NCBI GenBank assembly: GCA_965368115.1
Contig: CBDULQ010000185.1
Span: forward strand, 1-7,475
Length of the DNA: 7,475 bases
Source: CBDULQ01 sp965368115
Lineage (GTDB): Bacteria; Pseudomonadota; Gammaproteobacteria; SZUA-229
Direction: 5' to 3'
The translations under genes and the position numbers were made by a program. Numbering within the stretch: the stretch's first letter is position 1; every line of letters begins with the position of its first letter. This document shows positions 1-6,127 of the stretch, one piece after another. The notes beneath the pieces were generated by a model. The model was not told the DNA's origin. It did not search any database and saw only the letters and a list, made by a program, of their open reading frames with translations.

Positions 1-239
1 ATATTCAGTTGTTTAGCCGGTATGTCCTTGTAAATACGAGAAAAGCGGATACCAGAACAAGTATTCGGACTGATGAGCTGATCACTTTTTAGTCTATAAA
101 CATTTTAATGAATTCAGGATTTGATCGCACAGGATAAACAGTGAATTCAGATGGCTGCATTCAGGCGTGGTTGTCGTCGGAATGCGGGCAAAAATGACCA
201 TCGAGATCCGGTCCGGCCCTGTTCTCCACAAGGAGTATT
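1..239. other. Leader/intergenic region upstream of the signalling operon, no gene recognised
   Basis: No recognisable gene is present. One plus-strand frame is open from the window edge to a TAG at 90-92 (29 codons). It could be the tail of an upstream gene, but I recognise nothing in it. The 9-base word TGAATTCAG occurs twice (109-117 and 142-150), and its core ATTCAG recurs at 3-8 and 159-164. No convincing -35/-10 pair was found, so the promoter of the following operon is unresolved. An unremarkable 30-codon frame (151-243) ends in an ATGA overlap with the next start codon but has no ribosome binding site. Confidence 0.5.
230..235 (+). promoter_or_regulatory. Ribosome binding site of the GGDEF-EAL response regulator
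   Basis: The six bases AAGGAG lie 4 bases before the ATG at 240. This is a near-perfect Shine-Dalgarno match at slightly short spacing. It supports the ATG at 240, which also places the receiver domain at the very N terminus, as expected. Confidence 0.8.
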
Positions 240-2702
240 ATGAAACCTCAGATCAAGGTTCTTGTCGTTGAAGACGAACAAATCGTAGCGCTTGATTTAA
301 AACGCCGTTTGTCAAAACTTGGATATCGAGTGACCGGCACGGCGGCCAGTGCCGAAAAAGCACTGGCGCTCCTTGAAAAGGAATTGGCTGATGTCGTGCT
401 GATGGATATCAATATCCAGGGCGAGCTGGATGGTATCCAGACCACGGCCATCATTCAGCAGGACTATCATGTCCCGGTCATCTACCTGACAGCCTATTCA
501 GAAGAAAAAACCCTTTCCCGTGCTCGAGAAACCCATCCTTATGGTTATTTGCTCAAACCTTTTTCCGAACGTGAACTGCACGTTATGATCCAGGTGACAA
601 TCGAGCGCTATCAGGCGGATATCAAACTCAAGAAAAATGAAGAGCATCTGAATCTTGCGCTGGATGCAGCGCGCCTGGGCACCTGGGAAATCAGCGATGA
701 TTCGCGTGAGATATTTATCGGTAAGAGTCCGCGCGGTACTTTGCTACCGGTTTCAAACTGGGAGCGTTTTTACGAATCGATAATTGATGCGGATAAGAAC
801 AATGTTGAACAGGCGATAACGACTCTGCGCAAGCAGTCGGACTCCGCGCTGGAGATCGAGTTTCGCGTGAAATGTGGCGGAAAAGCCGATTGCTGGTACA
901 AGCTGTATGGCAAATCGTTTGGTGATGATGGTCATCAGGATCATCGTATTGTCGGAATCCTGCAGGATACGACTGATTTGCATAATGTCGAAGACAAGCT
1001 GGTGCAGGCCGCCACGGTGTTCGAATGTACCGCCGAGGGAATTGTCATCCTGGACAAGGATCGCAATGTCGATTGTGCCAACGAGGCATTCTACAAGATT
1101 ACCGGATTCCAGGCGCCTGAAATCGAAGGTAAACCACTCAACTTTCTGTCGCGTCAGTTTCTGGATGTAGAAACCCGCAACAAGATCTGGTCGGAAGTTA
1201 AACTGCATGGTCAGTGGCAGGGTGAAATCAAGACGCTTAAGAAAAACGACGATCTCATGTATGCCTGGATCAATATCGGCATCGTGCCCGGGCCGGAACA
1301 GGACGTTCTGCAGTACGTACTCGTTATATCAGACATTACAGCGATCAGGGAAGCGCAGGACCGGCTGTCACGTCTTGCATACTTCGACAGCCTGACCGAT
1401 TTGCCTAATCGGATGCTCATTCTCGATCGGCTTAAACAGGCGCTGGCCAAGGCGAAGCGGAATATATCACGGGTCGCCGTGCTGTTTGTCGACCTGGATA
1501 ATTTCAAACGCATTAACGATACCATGGGTCACCAGGTTGGTGATGCCATGCTGCGTTCGGTTTCGAGTCGCCTGGAATCCGTGTTACGAACCAGCGATAC
1601 GCTGGGGCGGCTTGGCGGTGATGAATTCGTGGTGATTATGGAGGATGTCGAATCACGCGATGCGGTTACCGTGGTTGCAGAGAAGTTACTGAGTAGTCTG
1701 GCGCAGCCATTGAATATCAGTAATACGGAAATTGTTCCCACATGCAGCATCGGAGTCAGCATGTTTCCCGATGACTCCGCTAATCATGACGAATTGCTAC
1801 AGATGGCTGATACAGCCATGTATGCGGCGAAGAATGAGGGACGCAATCGATTTGCCCTGTACAGTCCGGGTATGACACAGGCCACCGCACATTATCTGAC
1901 CCGGGAGCGGGAACTGCAGAAAGCCCTGGCGGCCGATGAGTTTGTGCTGCAATATCAGCCCCAGTGCTCGATTCGCGAAGGCCGGGTGACCGGTGTCGAA
2001 GCACTGATTCGCTGGCAACACCCCGAACGGGGTTTGATGGCGCCGGCGGAGATTGTGCCGATCGCCGAGACCAGTGATCTGATCCTGGATATCGGCAACT
2101 GGGTGCTTGATGAAGCCTGTCGCCAACTGGCCGAATGGCGTTCTGCCGGATTGCTGGATATTCGTATGGCGGTGAATCTGTCGGTTCGCCAGCTCAGGGA
2201 TGATCAGTTGCCGGGCTATGTGGGAAAACTGTTGAATCAGTATGAAATTCCACCGCATCAACTTGAAATCGAGATTACCGAATCCAGTCTGCAGAGTAAC
2301 GATAGTAACGTGCTGAGTTTGCAGCGCCTGGAAAATCTTGGTGTGGGTATTTCGATCGATGATTTCGGCACCGGTTATTCCTGTATGAGTTCACTCAAGT
2401 ATTTGCCGATCAAGCGACTGAAAATCGACCAGGCTTTTGTTCGTGATATTCCGCATGATGTTAATGACTGTGCAATAGCGTCAGCCATTCTTGCGCTCGG
2501 CCATCAGTTGAATATGCAGGTCATCGCAGAAGGAGTGGAAACCCGCGACCAGCTTGAGTTCCTGTCGGCGATTGGTTGTGACGAACTTCAGGGCTTCTTT
2601 TTCAGCCATGCAGTGAATGCACAGGAGTTACCCGAGCTCATCGTGAGGCTGGGCGAAGATATCGAGGCTTTGAGTTATCAGATGGTTGACGGGCTGCAAT
2701 AA
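240..2702 (+). CDS. Response regulator with receiver, two PAS, GGDEF and EAL domains (c-di-GMP synthase/phosphodiesterase)
   Basis: This 820-residue cytoplasmic protein is predicted to turn over cyclic di-GMP under phosphorelay control. A receiver domain (about 5-120) has the acidic pair E11/D12, phosphoacceptor D56, T84 and K106. Two PAS domains follow: about 133-250, of the PAS_3-like type, and about 256-370. The GGDEF domain (about 375-540) has an intact GGDEF at 459-463 and an RxxD inhibitory-site motif (R450, D453) five residues before it, so it should make c-di-GMP with product inhibition. The EAL domain (about 555-800) keeps E587-A-L, N646, E678, D707/D708, K728, E764 and Q784, so it should also hydrolyse c-di-GMP. 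No membrane segment is seen. It is followed after 10 bases by a histidine kinase, its likely phosphodonor. Which activity dominates, and how phosphorylation or PAS ligands switch it, cannot be read from sequence. Domain calls are firm; dual activity is inferred from residue conservation. Confidence 0.95.
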   Translation: MKPQIKVLVVEDEQIVALDLKRRLSKLGYRVTGTAASAEKALALLEKELADVVLMDINIQGELDGIQTTAIIQQDYHVPVIYLTAYSEEKTLSRARETHPYGYLLKPFSERELHVMIQVTIERYQADIKLKKNEEHLNLALDAARLGTWEISDDSREIFIGKSPRGTLLPVSNWERFYESIIDADKNNVEQAITTLRKQSDSALEIEFRVKCGGKADCWYKLYGKSFGDDGHQDHRIVGILQDTTDLHNVEDKLVQAATVFECTAEGIVILDKDRNVDCANEAFYKITGFQAPEIEGKPLNFLSRQFLDVETRNKIWSEVKLHGQWQGEIKTLKKNDDLMYAWINIGIVPGPEQDVLQYVLVISDITAIREAQDRLSRLAYFDSLTDLPNRMLILDRLKQALAKAKRNISRVAVLFVDLDNFKRINDTMGHQVGDAMLRSVSSRLESVLRTSDTLGRLGGDEFVVIMEDVESRDAVTVVAEKLLSSLAQPLNISNTEIVPTCSIGVSMFPDDSANHDELLQMADTAMYAAKNEGRNRFALYSPGMTQATAHYLTRERELQKALAADEFVLQYQPQCSIREGRVTGVEALIRWQHPERGLMAPAEIVPIAETSDLILDIGNWVLDEACRQLAEWRSAGLLDIRMAVNLSVRQLRDDQLPGYVGKLLNQYEIPPHQLEIEITESSLQSNDSNVLSLQRLENLGVGISIDDFGTGYSCMSSLKYLPIKRLKIDQAFVRDIPHDVNDCAIASAILALGHQLNMQVIAEGVETRDQLEFLSAIGCDELQGFFFSHAVNAQELPELIVRLGEDIEALSYQMVDGLQ

Positions 2703-2705
2703 GGA
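2701..2705 (+). promoter_or_regulatory. Ribosome binding site that sets the GTG start of the histidine kinase
   Basis: AAGGA overlaps the stop codon of the preceding gene and lies 7 bases before GTG at 2713. A longer frame opens at a TTG at 2686, inside the upstream gene, but has no comparable site at the right distance. The GTG is therefore preferred. Confidence 0.75.
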
Positions 2706-2712
2706 TCAGACC

Positions 2713-3771
2713 GTGACAAATGTACTAAAAAAGACCGGCTCCAGGCAGCAGTATTCAGAAGACATGTTGCGCTTTGCCGTTGAGGCGACTCCCAACGGTA
2801 TGGTGATGACCGACCAGCAGGGGACTATCGTGCTGGTGAATGCCGAAATTGAAAAACTGTTCGGCTACTCGCGCGACGAATTGATCGGGAAAAGTATCGA
2901 AATGCTGGTGCCAGATCGTTTCAGGTCCGGTCATCCGCAACATCGCAATCAGTATTTTAACAATCCACAGTCAAGAGCCATGGGGCATGGCCGTGATCTT
3001 CACGGTGTGCATAAAAACGGCAGCGAAATACCTCTCGAAATCGGCCTCAACCCGGTAAAAAATGAAGAGGGTGTATTCGTGCTTGCCTCGGTGGTAGATA
3101 TTACCGAGCGTAAAACACAGGAACAGCAATTGCTGGCAGCGCTCAAGGAAAAAGAGCTGATGCTTGCCGAGATTCATCATCGGGTAAAAAATAATTTACA
3201 GATTATCGACAGTTTGCTGGGTATGCAATCGGATACCCTGAGCGATGAGCGTCTGATTGCGGCACTGCGGGAAAGTCAGAATCGAGTGAAATCCATGTCG
3301 TTGATTCACCAGACTCTCTATGAGTCCCGCGACTTCTCCAGCGTTAACATGGCGGAGGTGTTGCGAAGCCTTGCCGATAATTTGCTGGTCTCTTATGCAA
3401 TCGATACCGATTTGATTCAGGTGCGCTTTGATCTGGAAGAAGTTTACCTGCCCATAAACACCAGTATTCCGCTCAGCCTTATGGTCAATGAAATATGCTC
3501 GAATGCGCTGAAGCATGCGTTTCCGGATGCGGGTTCGGGGGTGCTGGTTGTGAGTCTTCGTGCGCTGGATAATGACTGGTTGCAGTTGATTGTTGCCGAT
3601 GATGGCGTCGGTATTCCTGAAGATTTCGACATCGAAGCTGCCGCCTCACTGGGTTTGCAGCTCATACAGTTGCTCAGCGAACAGATCTCTGCGGAGCTGA
3701 TGATCCAGCGCAGTAAGCCAACCCGTTTCCTGTTAAAAATCCCCATTCCCACTCATTCCTCGACGACCTGA
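2713..3771 (+). CDS. Soluble PAS-domain sensor histidine kinase, HisKA_2 class
   Basis: This 352-residue cytoplasmic kinase (GTG start) has no membrane segment or signal peptide. A PAS domain spans about 15-132 and ends in the usual DITERK linker (129-134). The dimerisation/phosphoacceptor region has EIHHRVKNNLQ at 153-163, the H-box of HisKA_2 kinases, with H155 the likely phosphorylated histidine. The ATPase domain follows, with an N-box (N259, E260, N264, K267, H268), a G1 box DDGVGIP at 296-302 and a short SLGLQL second glycine box at 312-317. The PAS domain resembles FixL: H74 and R94 have the same 20-residue spacing as the haem-ligating His and oxygen-contacting Arg of Bradyrhizobium FixL, so haem binding is possible but unproven. 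The gene starts 10 bases after the GGDEF-EAL response regulator and is almost certainly co-transcribed with it. HisKA_2 kinases commonly pair with stand-alone receivers, which makes D56 of that protein the natural target. Confidence 0.92.
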   Translation: MTNVLKKTGSRQQYSEDMLRFAVEATPNGMVMTDQQGTIVLVNAEIEKLFGYSRDELIGKSIEMLVPDRFRSGHPQHRNQYFNNPQSRAMGHGRDLHGVHKNGSEIPLEIGLNPVKNEEGVFVLASVVDITERKTQEQQLLAALKEKELMLAEIHHRVKNNLQIIDSLLGMQSDTLSDERLIAALRESQNRVKSMSLIHQTLYESRDFSSVNMAEVLRSLADNLLVSYAIDTDLIQVRFDLEEVYLPINTSIPLSLMVNEICSNALKHAFPDAGSGVLVVSLRALDNDWLQLIVADDGVGIPEDFDIEAAASLGLQLIQLLSEQISAELMIQRSKPTRFLLKIPIPTHSSTT

Positions 3772-3853
3772 TTACCGCTTCGTTCTCTTTTGACGTCTTC
3801 TTTCCGAGCAAAAATCAACGGGAAAAATCACTAATTTTTACCTATTCCTTTTA

Positions 3854-3862
3854 TGTTATAAA
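3854..3862 (+). promoter_or_regulatory. Candidate extended -10 promoter of the PqaA-family gene
   Basis: TG at 3854-3855, one base, then TATAAA at 3857-3862 matches the extended -10 pattern of sigma-70 promoters. The -35 region is weak (T-rich TTTTTA at 3835-3840, 16-base spacer), which extended -10 promoters tolerate. Transcription would begin near 3869, leaving about 55 bases of untranslated leader. A TTGACG at 3790-3795 has no good -10 partner at 17 bases. Confidence 0.4.
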
Positions 3863-3869
3863 AGTCCCT

Positions 3870-3891
3870 TCGATATATATCCATATATCGA
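3870..3891. repeat. Perfect inverted repeat at the predicted transcription start (candidate operator or leader hairpin)
   Basis: Two 9-base arms, TCGATATAT (3870-3878) and ATATATCGA (3883-3891), flank a 4-base centre, ATCC. The repeat starts about 8 bases after the candidate -10 element and ends 20 bases before the ribosome binding site. It could be a binding site for a dimeric regulator that blocks transcription, or an AT-rich hairpin in the message leader. No known operator consensus is recognised. Confidence 0.5.
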
Positions 3892-3911
3892 CAGTTGTGA
3901 CAAAAATAAAT

Positions 3912-3917
3912 AAGGGA
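3912..3917 (+). promoter_or_regulatory. Ribosome binding site that sets the ATG start of the PqaA-family gene
   Basis: AAGGGA lies 6 bases before ATG at 3924. Two other in-frame starts exist: GTG at 3897, which precedes this site, and ATG at 3918, which abuts it. Starting at 3924 also gives a normal signal peptide with a basic N-region, so it is preferred. Confidence 0.75.
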
Positions 3918-3923
3918 ATGGTT

Positions 3924-5711
3924 ATGAAGTACAGAATGATGAAGATCTATCTGCTCGCTTTGGCGCTTTTTACGGCCAGTTTCAACAGCCTTGCGCTGGA
4001 CATCAATAATTCGAAACAGGCGCTGGAAGCTTACGTGCAGATTGATGACGGGGCTTATCGATACGATCACCTGGCATCGATACCAGGGCAGGGCTTTACC
4101 ATACATTTATATAACCTGGTGTCGCAGGTGTGGAGAAGTCCGGAAGAAATCGATCGTACACTCTGGCAACATCAGCTGGTGATTGTCGAACCGGCCGTGG
4201 TAAGTAGTGGCACTGCCATGTTGTTCGTAGGTGACAATGATAACGACGACCCGCTGCCGGACGAAAACGACATTATTGTGCAGATCATTACCCAGCTGGC
4301 TCTGGGTTCACAGACCATTGTCGGTGCCGTGTACCAGATACCCAATCAACCGTTTTATTTCCCTGGCGATGTGGATCGTTACAAGGAAGACGACCTGAGT
4401 GCCTACACCTGGGACAAGTATCTGGATACTGGCGATACCACCTGGCCGGTGCATCTGCCGATGACCAAGAGTGTTGTCAAGGCGATGGATGCGATGGTCG
4501 ATATCGCTCCCTCCCTCGGCGCTTATCAGATTGATGACTTCGTCCTGACGGGATATTCAAAGCGTGGTCAGGTGACTTATATGACCGCTGCGGTGGACCC
4601 TCGAGTCAGAGCGATTGCGCCCGGTGTCATCGATGTGTTGAACATGGTGCCGAGCCTGGAAAGCCAGTACAAGGCATACGGCAGCTTCGTTCCCGAACTC
4701 GATAAAATGGTTGAACTGGGAGTGACGGACCGTCTACGTACGCCGGAATTCGCAGACCTTACGGATATCATCGATCCTTATGCCTATCGCGATCGTCTCA
4801 CCATGCCGAAATTGCTGCTGAATTCCTCCGGCGACCAGTTCTTTTTACCGGATTCGGCGCGCTATTATTATGATGATTTGCCGGGGGAAAAACTGATCCG
4901 TTATGCACCTAATACGGATCATTCGCTGGTGAACTCCCAAACCAGTATCTACGATACCCTGTATACCCTGCTTGGCTGGTATCAGACCATTTTACTGGAC
5001 CTGCCGCGACCGGAAATCAACTGGCATGTCGAAGCCGGTGAACTGATTGCCAATGCGACGATTGCTCCACAGATGGTGCGAGTGTGGCGAGCCAGTAATC
5101 CCACTGCGCGGGATTTCCGCAAGGTGACTATTGGTGAAAGCTGGGTCAGTGAAATCATTGTGCCGGATACGAACGGTGACTACCATGCCGCACTGTTGCA
5201 GCCGACACAAGGTTACTCCGCGGTTTATATCGAATTTGTTTATCAGGGCGTCTCCGGGTTCCCCATGACCTTCAGTACCAGGGTTTACGTCACACCCGAT
5301 ACCTATCCCTTCGAACTTGATGACCCCGTTATCGATCCGAAACTTGCGTATTACTGGGATCAGCAACTGGACATCGCCATGACTACCGACGATGGTGAAG
5401 TCAGCCTGGCGCAATTCAACAGTTATCTGCCGTTACCGGTCTTCGACAGCTATATCGATGACACTCAGCAGCTGGACGACTGGTTGAATATTGGTTTCAT
5501 GAATCATTCCGGGAACGGTTTTGCAAATCGCAATTGTACCGCGACGCGGTTGAATGTCAGGAACCAGCAGCTGGGCTGGTACTCGGATGTCGATCTGGGG
5601 ATTTTAGGGCAGGGCAAGGTCTGGGAGTTCTATCAGTTTGCCGATGCACTGGAAGAATATGGTCTGCCGGTCATGGCAGGGCTGATCTGTAATAAAATCA
5701 ATCGACTTTAA
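3924..5711 (+). CDS. Exported PqaA-family (PhoPQ-activated pathogenicity-related) alpha/beta-hydrolase-like protein with C-terminal extension
   Basis: This 595-residue protein is predicted to be exported by the Sec pathway. Its signal peptide runs from 1 to about 24, with K2/R4/K7, a hydrophobic core at 8-18 and cleavage after SLA at 22-24. Residues about 30-465 match the PhoPQ_related family, named after Salmonella PqaA, a PhoP/PhoQ-activated protein. Family landmarks include SQVW (67-70), IPNQP (139-143), EDDLSAYTW (155-163), LPMTK (178-182), GYSKRG (210-215), PKLLLNSSGDQFFLPD (295-310) and PNTDHSL (329-335). These place a hydrolase-like triad at S212, D304 and H333. The substrate is unknown. 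Oddities are Q216 where relatives I recall have Trp after SKRG, an acidic patch at 104-116, and about 130 C-terminal residues beyond the usual family end that hold the only two cysteines, C538 and C589. It is transcribed alone and converges on the purN operon. The family call is strong; enzymatic activity is inference. Confidence 0.9.
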   Translation: MKYRMMKIYLLALALFTASFNSLALDINNSKQALEAYVQIDDGAYRYDHLASIPGQGFTIHLYNLVSQVWRSPEEIDRTLWQHQLVIVEPAVVSSGTAMLFVGDNDNDDPLPDENDIIVQIITQLALGSQTIVGAVYQIPNQPFYFPGDVDRYKEDDLSAYTWDKYLDTGDTTWPVHLPMTKSVVKAMDAMVDIAPSLGAYQIDDFVLTGYSKRGQVTYMTAAVDPRVRAIAPGVIDVLNMVPSLESQYKAYGSFVPELDKMVELGVTDRLRTPEFADLTDIIDPYAYRDRLTMPKLLLNSSGDQFFLPDSARYYYDDLPGEKLIRYAPNTDHSLVNSQTSIYDTLYTLLGWYQTILLDLPRPEINWHVEAGELIANATIAPQMVRVWRASNPTARDFRKVTIGESWVSEIIVPDTNGDYHAALLQPTQGYSAVYIEFVYQGVSGFPMTFSTRVYVTPDTYPFELDDPVIDPKLAYYWDQQLDIAMTTDDGEVSLAQFNSYLPLPVFDSYIDDTQQLDDWLNIGFMNHSGNGFANRNCTATRLNVRNQQLGWYSDVDLGILGQGKVWEFYQFADALEEYGLPVMAGLICNKINRL

Positions 5712-5716
5712 TCGTT

Positions 5717-5746
5717 AAAAAAGGCGCAGCCGAATTCGGCTGCGCC
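5717..5746 (-). terminator. Intrinsic terminator of the purN-DUF3108-darP-comFB operon
   Basis: A perfect 10-base-pair GC-rich stem (GGCGCAGCCG at 5723-5732, pairing with 5737-5746) with an AATT loop is followed, read on the minus strand, by six T residues (complement of A at 5717-5722). This is a canonical Rho-independent terminator for the minus strand, 36 bases after the ComFB stop. On the plus strand the stem is followed by TCCTGTCTATT, a poor U-tract, so it may stop transcription from the plus-strand gene (which ends at 5711) less efficiently. Confidence 0.92.
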
Positions 5747-5782
5747 TCCTGTCTATTATGAGCGGCTCGCTTGTACGTTGGT

Positions 5783-6079
5783 TTATTCAGCGTGCTCGTC
5801 GTAGCGGTTGTCCTTGTTGAAATTGACTTCCATGTATTTAACGGCATCTTCGACGACACGGGCCACCTCATCCATCATCTCCCGGCGTTCTGTTGGCTCC
5901 AGATAAAACGCCATATCGATTTCGTGGCGCATGTAGCGTGCCGGTAGTTTGGTCAGTGCGTAACAGGCAGCATCCAGGAAAAAATCATTACTTCTGTCGG
6001 GCATGCGCGGGATGACCGTAGTGTGCATGTAATCGATGACCAGGTGTTCGTAGTAGTTGTGGATATCGCTTGAGTCCAT
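5783..6079 (-). CDS. ComFB-family small protein (candidate c-di-GMP receptor)
   Basis: This 98-residue cytoplasmic protein has no signal peptide or membrane segment. Residues about 6-82 resemble the late-competence ComFB family. An N-terminal IHNYYEHLV (6-14) is followed by the family core DAACYALTKLPARYMRHEID at 36-55 and a C-terminal helix at about 62-84. The family name comes from the Bacillus competence operon, where the role of ComFB is unclear. ComFB-domain proteins in cyanobacteria have been reported to bind cyclic di-GMP, so a receptor role is plausible here. The Bacillus-type cysteine cluster is absent: only C39 is present. The ATG at 6079 is chosen because AAAGG lies 9 bases upstream; an in-frame TTG at 6127 directly abuts the darP stop and adds 16 residues outside the family core. 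It is the last gene before the terminator. Family assignment is good; function is inferred. Confidence 0.8.
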   Translation of the reverse strand: MDSSDIHNYYEHLVIDYMHTTVIPRMPDRSNDFFLDAACYALTKLPARYMRHEIDMAFYLEPTERREMMDEVARVVEDAVKYMEVNFNKDNRYDEHAE

Positions 6080-6088
6080 GGATGTGAA

Positions 6089-6093
6089 CCTTT
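6089..6093 (-). promoter_or_regulatory. Ribosome binding site of the ComFB-family gene
   Basis: Read on the minus strand, AAAGG lies 9 bases before the ATG at 6079. It supports this start over an in-frame TTG at 6127 and gives the gene its own translation signal within the operon. Confidence 0.65.
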
Positions 6094-6127
6094 GCTGGTA
6101 ATGGAACGATATCCTGAGTATAGGCAA

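Noticed and set aside
141..197. 18-residue leader peptide starting at GTG 141 with AGGA 6 bases upstream
   Set aside because: Too short to judge by coding signal, with no attenuator hairpin or run of regulatory codons visible.
151..243. 30-codon plus-strand frame ending in an ATGA overlap with the response regulator start
   Set aside because: No ribosome binding site precedes its ATG, the peptide resembles nothing, and a single short overlap can occur by chance.
753..1208. Minus-strand open frame of 151 codons inside the GGDEF-EAL regulator gene
   Set aside because: It lies wholly antisense to a clear multi-domain coding region, has no recognisable domain, and its composition is that of a complement shadow.
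1797..2261. Minus-strand open frame of 154 codons opposite the GGDEF/EAL junction
   Set aside because: The plus strand here encodes conserved catalytic motifs; the antisense product shows no family features.
3790..3795. TTGACG as the -35 box of the PqaA-family promoter
   Set aside because: The sequence 17 bases downstream (AATCAA) is a poor -10; the extended -10 at 3854-3862 is better.
3821..3842. AT-rich hairpin after the histidine kinase gene as a possible terminator
   Set aside because: The stem is only six A-T pairs plus two G-C pairs with a bulge, and no T-run follows; it is too weak to call.
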